A stretch of 64,000 nucleotides of DNA, taken from contig NZ_JBNCNS010000002.1 in the NCBI RefSeq assembly GCF_049847105.1, positions 62,001-126,000 on the forward strand, given 5' to 3'. The notes beneath the pieces are model-generated. The model saw only the letters and a program-made list of their open reading frames with translations. It did not search any database and was not told the DNA's origin. This document shows positions 62,901-64,000 of this stretch, one piece after another (the stretch's first letter is position 1; every line of letters begins with the position of its first letter). Both the position numbers and the translations under genes were made by a program. Source of the DNA: Gordonia sp049847105. Lineage in GTDB: Bacteria > Actinomycetota > Actinomycetes > Mycobacteriales > Mycobacteriaceae.

Positions 62901-64000
62901 GCGGCACAGATGGTCGCCTGCACCGGCGTGCGCGGCGTTGGCGACGATCCGGGCCGACTGATCCTGGCCGTGCATCACCTCGCCGTCGATGCCGTCTCGT
63001 GGCGCACCATCATCACCGACCTCGCGATCGCCTGGTCGCAACGGAGTGCCGGCGAGTCGATCAGACTGCCGGACAACGGCACATCGATGCGGCGGTGGGC
63101 GAGTGTGCTCGACGGTCTCGCGACCTCCCGCGCCGCCGAGCTGCCGATCTGGGAACGTCACCTGCCGCAGCATCCCACCCTGCTCGGCGCGCCGCTCGCC
63201 AGAGACCGGGACCGGCAGTCCGGTGTCCGATCCGAGACGTTCCGGGTGTCCGCCGATCTCGCCGAAGCGGTCCTCGGCCGCATCGCCACCGCCTTCCGAA
63301 CCGGCGCCGACGACATCATGCTCGCCGCACTCGGACTCGCCGTGGCCCGCCACCAGGGTGGCCCGGTCCCGGTGTCGATCCTGCTCGAGGGTCATGGCCG
63401 CGAAGAACACGTCGGTGAGGCGCTCGCCGATCTGTCCCGCACCGTCGGCTGGTTCACGAGCGTCTCGCCGCTCATCGTCGAGATCGATCCCGCCCTACCC
63501 ATCGCGACGCTCGTCAAGGCCACCAAGGAAGCCGTCGCCGAGCGGCCCGACGACGGCATCGCCTTCGGCGCGCTGCGATACCTCCGACCCGATTCGCCGC
63601 TGGCCTCTCGGCCGCTCCCGCCGATCACGTTCAACTTCCTCGGCGCGGGTACGGGTTCTGTCCGGTCCGCCGACGGTGTCGATGCAGACGTCGCGTTCGC
63701 ACCGGTCGCCGACGCACCCCGCCTGCCCGGTACCGTCTCGGGGACGATGGCCGCGCTCGCGCAGCTCGCGGTCAACGTCAACACCGTGCCGACCGCGGTC
63801 GGTCGTGTCCTGGAGGTCGAGTTCAGCGCGCCGGCAACGGTTCTCGACGGCGATGCGGTGGCGTCACTGGCCGCCGGGTTCACCGATGCGCTCGCGGAGA
63901 TCACCGCCCACGTCGACGAGGTCGGCGATCCCGGACTGAGTCCGTCGGACGTCGCCGCCACGGGCCTCACCCAGGGCGAGATCGATCAGCTCGCCGTCCG
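53982..64000 (+). CDS. Non-ribosomal peptide synthetase 2 (partial): A-T-C-A-T-C-A-T-E
   Basis: An open frame of at least 3339 codons starts at GTG 53982, overlapping the NRPS1 stop, and leaves the window. After a 110-residue A-like remnant come A1 (about 119-620), T1 GGNSL (664), C1 (HHVISDG, 856), A2 (1190-1690), T2 GGNSL (1735), C2 (HHIAADG, 1921), A3 (2250-2760), T3 GGDSI (2804) and an epimerisation domain with HHLAVDAVSW (about 2998) and VGWFTSVSP. So the residue loaded by A3 should end up D. Pocket residues read D-V-G-N-I-V-M-V-Y (A1), D-C-A-H-S-T-L-V-E (A2) and D-V-P-H-F-S-L-V-E (A3); I do not assign substrates. A1 uses the C3 domain of NRPS1, so that module is split between proteins. 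Confidence 0.92.
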   Translation, partial: MTAPEHGQRDLSSGWGPRPSTLHLIAVAAATAPEQTSFTGAAGPVTFGALQAQVAATASVLAASGLDAESAVVGTVTGLIPKAGLAAGEIAAEANRVVDRVRSIAFEMSGSSDWGSLPGLFRLSAHRFADRTAVVDLDGAALTYRELDERSDRLAAGLISAGAGPEILIGVAMPRSAELIVALLGVIKSGAAYLPLDRSHPLERLQTIIDDAGPLLVLADDETIKAWQTLDVSLSTVADAGSDHGVDLIPQHINGAHPAYVMYTSGSTGKPKGVVVTHDDVVTLMRSMGEMYDLSCDDVWTMFQSYAFDVSVGEIWVSLSFGGRLVVLDYFTTRSPADFVEVLEREQVTVVNLTPSAFYQLAAAVRPPANGVVAPSIRYMIFVGEALDFAQVRRWHDDRLTLDGNAGPSLNNMYGPTEATVYMTRRELTIDLVANSLASDIGGSIPGTRCYVLDQRLARVPEGVPGELYIAGGQVARGYLGRFGLNATRFVADPYEPGARMYRTGDVVIPRGDAMEYIGRSDAQVKLRGYRIELGEVEAALLDAPGVDAAAAAIKQRDGQPEQMVGYVVGTGTDGGDLDGTEIRSAVAIRVPDYMVPDVVMVLDQLPLNVNGKLDRKALPVPTPAGAMAYVPPRGEAERQIATVFEAVLDVDQVSVVESLFGLGGNSLVAAQIAARCKDDLDLVVSVRDIFEAPTVRDLAARVAGRRHVHRPELVATERPSPIPLSYAQRRIWFLATLDAGSHVYNIPLVLRFRGDLDPSALDGAVRDLLGRHEILRTRFPSTDGVPEQVVLGEGSYRPDLQIDPAVRIPADDPAAVDAALAGVIGVGFDLETAPPIRARLFQTADDEFVFALVAHHVISDGGSLTPLAQDLVAAYGARRGEGDADRPRLDVQYADYTVWQRHVLGEPGTPDSLAAQQLEFWEQDLDGAPELIALPTDRPRPPVQSNRADAVTFEVDGELFAAIRQFAHAHNASLFMVLHAAWVLVLHRLTGDRDVVVGTPYAGRGERALEHLVGMFMNTVVLRTPVDPARGFAELVGEVRDRDLAALGNADIPFDMIVEKLRPTRSTAHSPVFQVLLLLQDAQGARFDLPGVTAELVEHYRDLTDHDLAITLIEGGGGDQVLSGVIEYATDLFDRETVGEFIAIFERIIRQVVVEPDRALGDLEVLGAADVERRRELSAGAVVPVRTETIADAVARQAAAAPDLPALVTDGRTLTYGDLASRINILARDLIRRGIGPDVAVGVCVPRSVEMVVAIHAVVAAGGQYVPIDVAAPVDRVRYMLDTAGAGVVLVGPGAPPAAVVEAGAEILAVECDSAVAGDDTPLRDDERHTPLRPDHAAYTIFTSGSTGRPKGVTVSHDAVVNRMRWGLDELPIDTSDTVVLKTPVTFDCSVAELFAPLMVGARLLVLDADGHLDPVYVAEQIAKHRATMVHFVPSMLSVFLEVAGPERIRSLDSLRIVSTTGEALPPAVAAETRQLLPEVLFYNLYGPTEAAVEITYQQIDDVAASLGSVPIGVPVWNSTAHVLDARLHPVPRGAAGELYVGGIQLARGYAARPELTAERFVADPFGPPGSRLYRTGDLVRHRGDGSLDYLGRTDFQIKLRGQRIELGEIESVLASAPGVVHAAATVAAAPAGGDHLVAYLAGASGQPIDLDRVKSVTSEALAEYMRPTVWMVLDDIPLNSAGKLDRRALPEPEFSAGEYVAPESDVEARVAGVFADVLGVDRVSVTDSFFDLGGNSLSATRVAARVADALGADVPVRLLFDAPTARELAELVSGAAGLRAGRPALVPTGPRTEPLPLSFAQQRMWFINQFDTTSPAYNIPVLLRLRGPVDADAMGDAFADVVARHEVLRTRYPAGPDGTPHQEISDVAAATPLLDWGIGDEVRARELLWRGFDVAGELPIRARLATVGPDEHLLVVVLHHIAADGESGPVLARDLAIAYTARAQSQSPAWAPMAVQYADYAIWQREALGDDRDPGSEISRQLGHWRTQLAGLPDVLELPTDHPRPTVASMRSGAVEYRVGEDIRHGLDQLARAHGTTRFMVVHAALAVLLARLSATSDIAVATPVAGRGEVALDDLVGMFVNTLVLRTEVTPDQSLAELLGQVRRVDLDAFSHADVPFERVVEALDPVRSESFEPLAQVLLVLDQSGLGPSAVGELEITAEDPGADAAKFDLTVGMTETDEGAITGKIIYATDLFDHAGAERIASAFRSLLIEISVAASAGADPAVGDLALVDEAEASRRVAEATGSRVELPTQVLPEALSEFASRHPGAPALLFDDRVVDHAEFAARVNMLARTLISLGVGPDVAVAVCIPRSVEMVVAIHAVVTAGGQYVPIDTEAPAERADYIIDTAGAAVLLVDPGAPPEPVSANATPVVVVDADRPVDLDAPDAQPVSNADRTGPLHPDHAVYTIFTSGSTGRPKGVTVSHRSVLNRLRWGLASFPFGTDDTVILKTPYTFDVSVPELFAPLIAGARLLVARHGGHTDPTYLAEVLSAHRVTSVHFVPSMLSVFLDVVPARQLAALTHLRYVFCSGEALSPSVAAAARDRFPHAGLHDLFGPTEAAVEVAHQGIDVVGDVVPIGRPTWNTQTLVLDARLRVVPVGVPGELYLGGVQVARGYAARPDLTADRFVANPYGVSGGRLYRTGDLVRVNSAGELEYLGRTDFQVKLRGQRVELGEIESVLSGVPGVVHAAATVATGPGDAQHLVAYLSPTATVDVDATRRAVAAALPQYMRPTVWTVLDELPLGSAGKLDRRALPQPDFSTTESTETVEPGTEAERRIAEIVAGVLGADRVGVTESFFALGGDSIMSIQVSALLRGAGFPLSPREIFEHKTVRDLARAVETSPGDLLHELPGGAVGEVAITPTVHWMLEHADEPSDVADYSQAVVLTLPSRVDEIGLSAVLDAVVAHHPALSARLTQTADGWSMRAGEPFSGADALTIWTADEAARRAGVTDGAALVHAAHADALGRLDPAAAQMVACTGVRGVGDDPGRLILAVHHLAVDAVSWRTIITDLAIAWSQRSAGESIRLPDNGTSMRRWASVLDGLATSRAAELPIWERHLPQHPTLLGAPLARDRDRQSGVRSETFRVSADLAEAVLGRIATAFRTGADDIMLAALGLAVARHQGGPVPVSILLEGHGREEHVGEALADLSRTVGWFTSVSPLIVEIDPALPIATLVKATKEAVAERPDDGIAFGALRYLRPDSPLASRPLPPITFNFLGAGTGSVRSADGVDADVAFAPVADAPRLPGTVSGTMAALAQLAVNVNTVPTAVGRVLEVEFSAPATVLDGDAVASLAAGFTDALAEITAHVDEVGDPGLSPSDVAATGLTQGEIDQLAV

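Overview
The window is high-GC actinobacterial DNA, most likely from a mycolic-acid-containing relative of Gordonia, Rhodococcus or Mycobacterium. The basis is a complete mycofactocin (mft) gene set beside a KshB-type steroid hydroxylase reductase, boxes of the KstR type, an F420-class PPOX protein, an actinobacterial S10 ribosomal operon and strongly GC-biased codon use. The genus is inference.

Region 1 (1-13.9 kb) is a redox and lipid/steroid catabolism block. It holds the end of a ferredoxin reductase, an AlkD-like DNA glycosylase, a DoxX-like protein and kshB (minus strand), then mftR divergent from mftA-mftB-mftC-mftD and a mycofactocin-type SDR dehydrogenase. The mft set is interrupted by a minus-strand island: an AbiEi/DUF559-like gene bracketed by two large hairpin repeats, and an alpha-methylacyl-CoA racemase. 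It resumes as mftE-mftF-mftG with ATGA stop/start overlaps. Boxes of the KstR type precede kshB and the SDR gene, tying mycofactocin redox chemistry here to steroid catabolism.

Region 2 (13.9-23.7 kb) is a nitrogen-compound uptake and hydrolysis island: three GntR regulators, a CynX-type MFS transporter, an NCS1 permease, an Asp/Glu/hydantoin racemase, an ATZ/TRZ/8-oxoguanine-deaminase-type amidohydrolase, an acetamidase/formamidase and a YoaK-family membrane protein. The substrate is unknown.

Region 3 (23.8-30.9 kb) is a tight three-gene operon: a GCS2 carboxylate-amine ligase fused to a circularly permuted ATP-grasp domain, an asparagine-synthase-like amidotransferase and an S9 peptidase. 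It looks like a make, amidate and degrade module for a small peptide, reminiscent of the N-acetylglutaminylglutamine amide system. A DUF4442 hotdog protein follows.

Region 4 (31.0-36.8 kb) is the S10 operon rpsJ-rplC-rplD-rplW-rplB-rpsS-rplV-rpsC-rplP-rpmC-rpsQ, with a long leader and a clear terminator. No spc operon follows directly.

Region 5 (36.9-41.7 kb) holds a duplicated two-gene unit: a membrane HisKA_3/HATPase-like kinase plus a membrane partner with a conserved domain that lacks ATP-binding motifs. No response regulator is near. This is a strong candidate for an undescribed signalling system.

Region 6 (41.7-64 kb) holds a GNAT protein, a DrrABC-type exporter and, divergently, two giant NRPS genes. 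NRPS1 is C-A(Ser)-T-C-A-T-C. NRPS2 runs off the window as A-T-C-A-T-C-A-T-E. The starter condensation domain and Ser-type pocket resemble EntF, suggesting an acyl- or aryl-capped peptide, possibly a siderophore. The product cannot be settled from this window.
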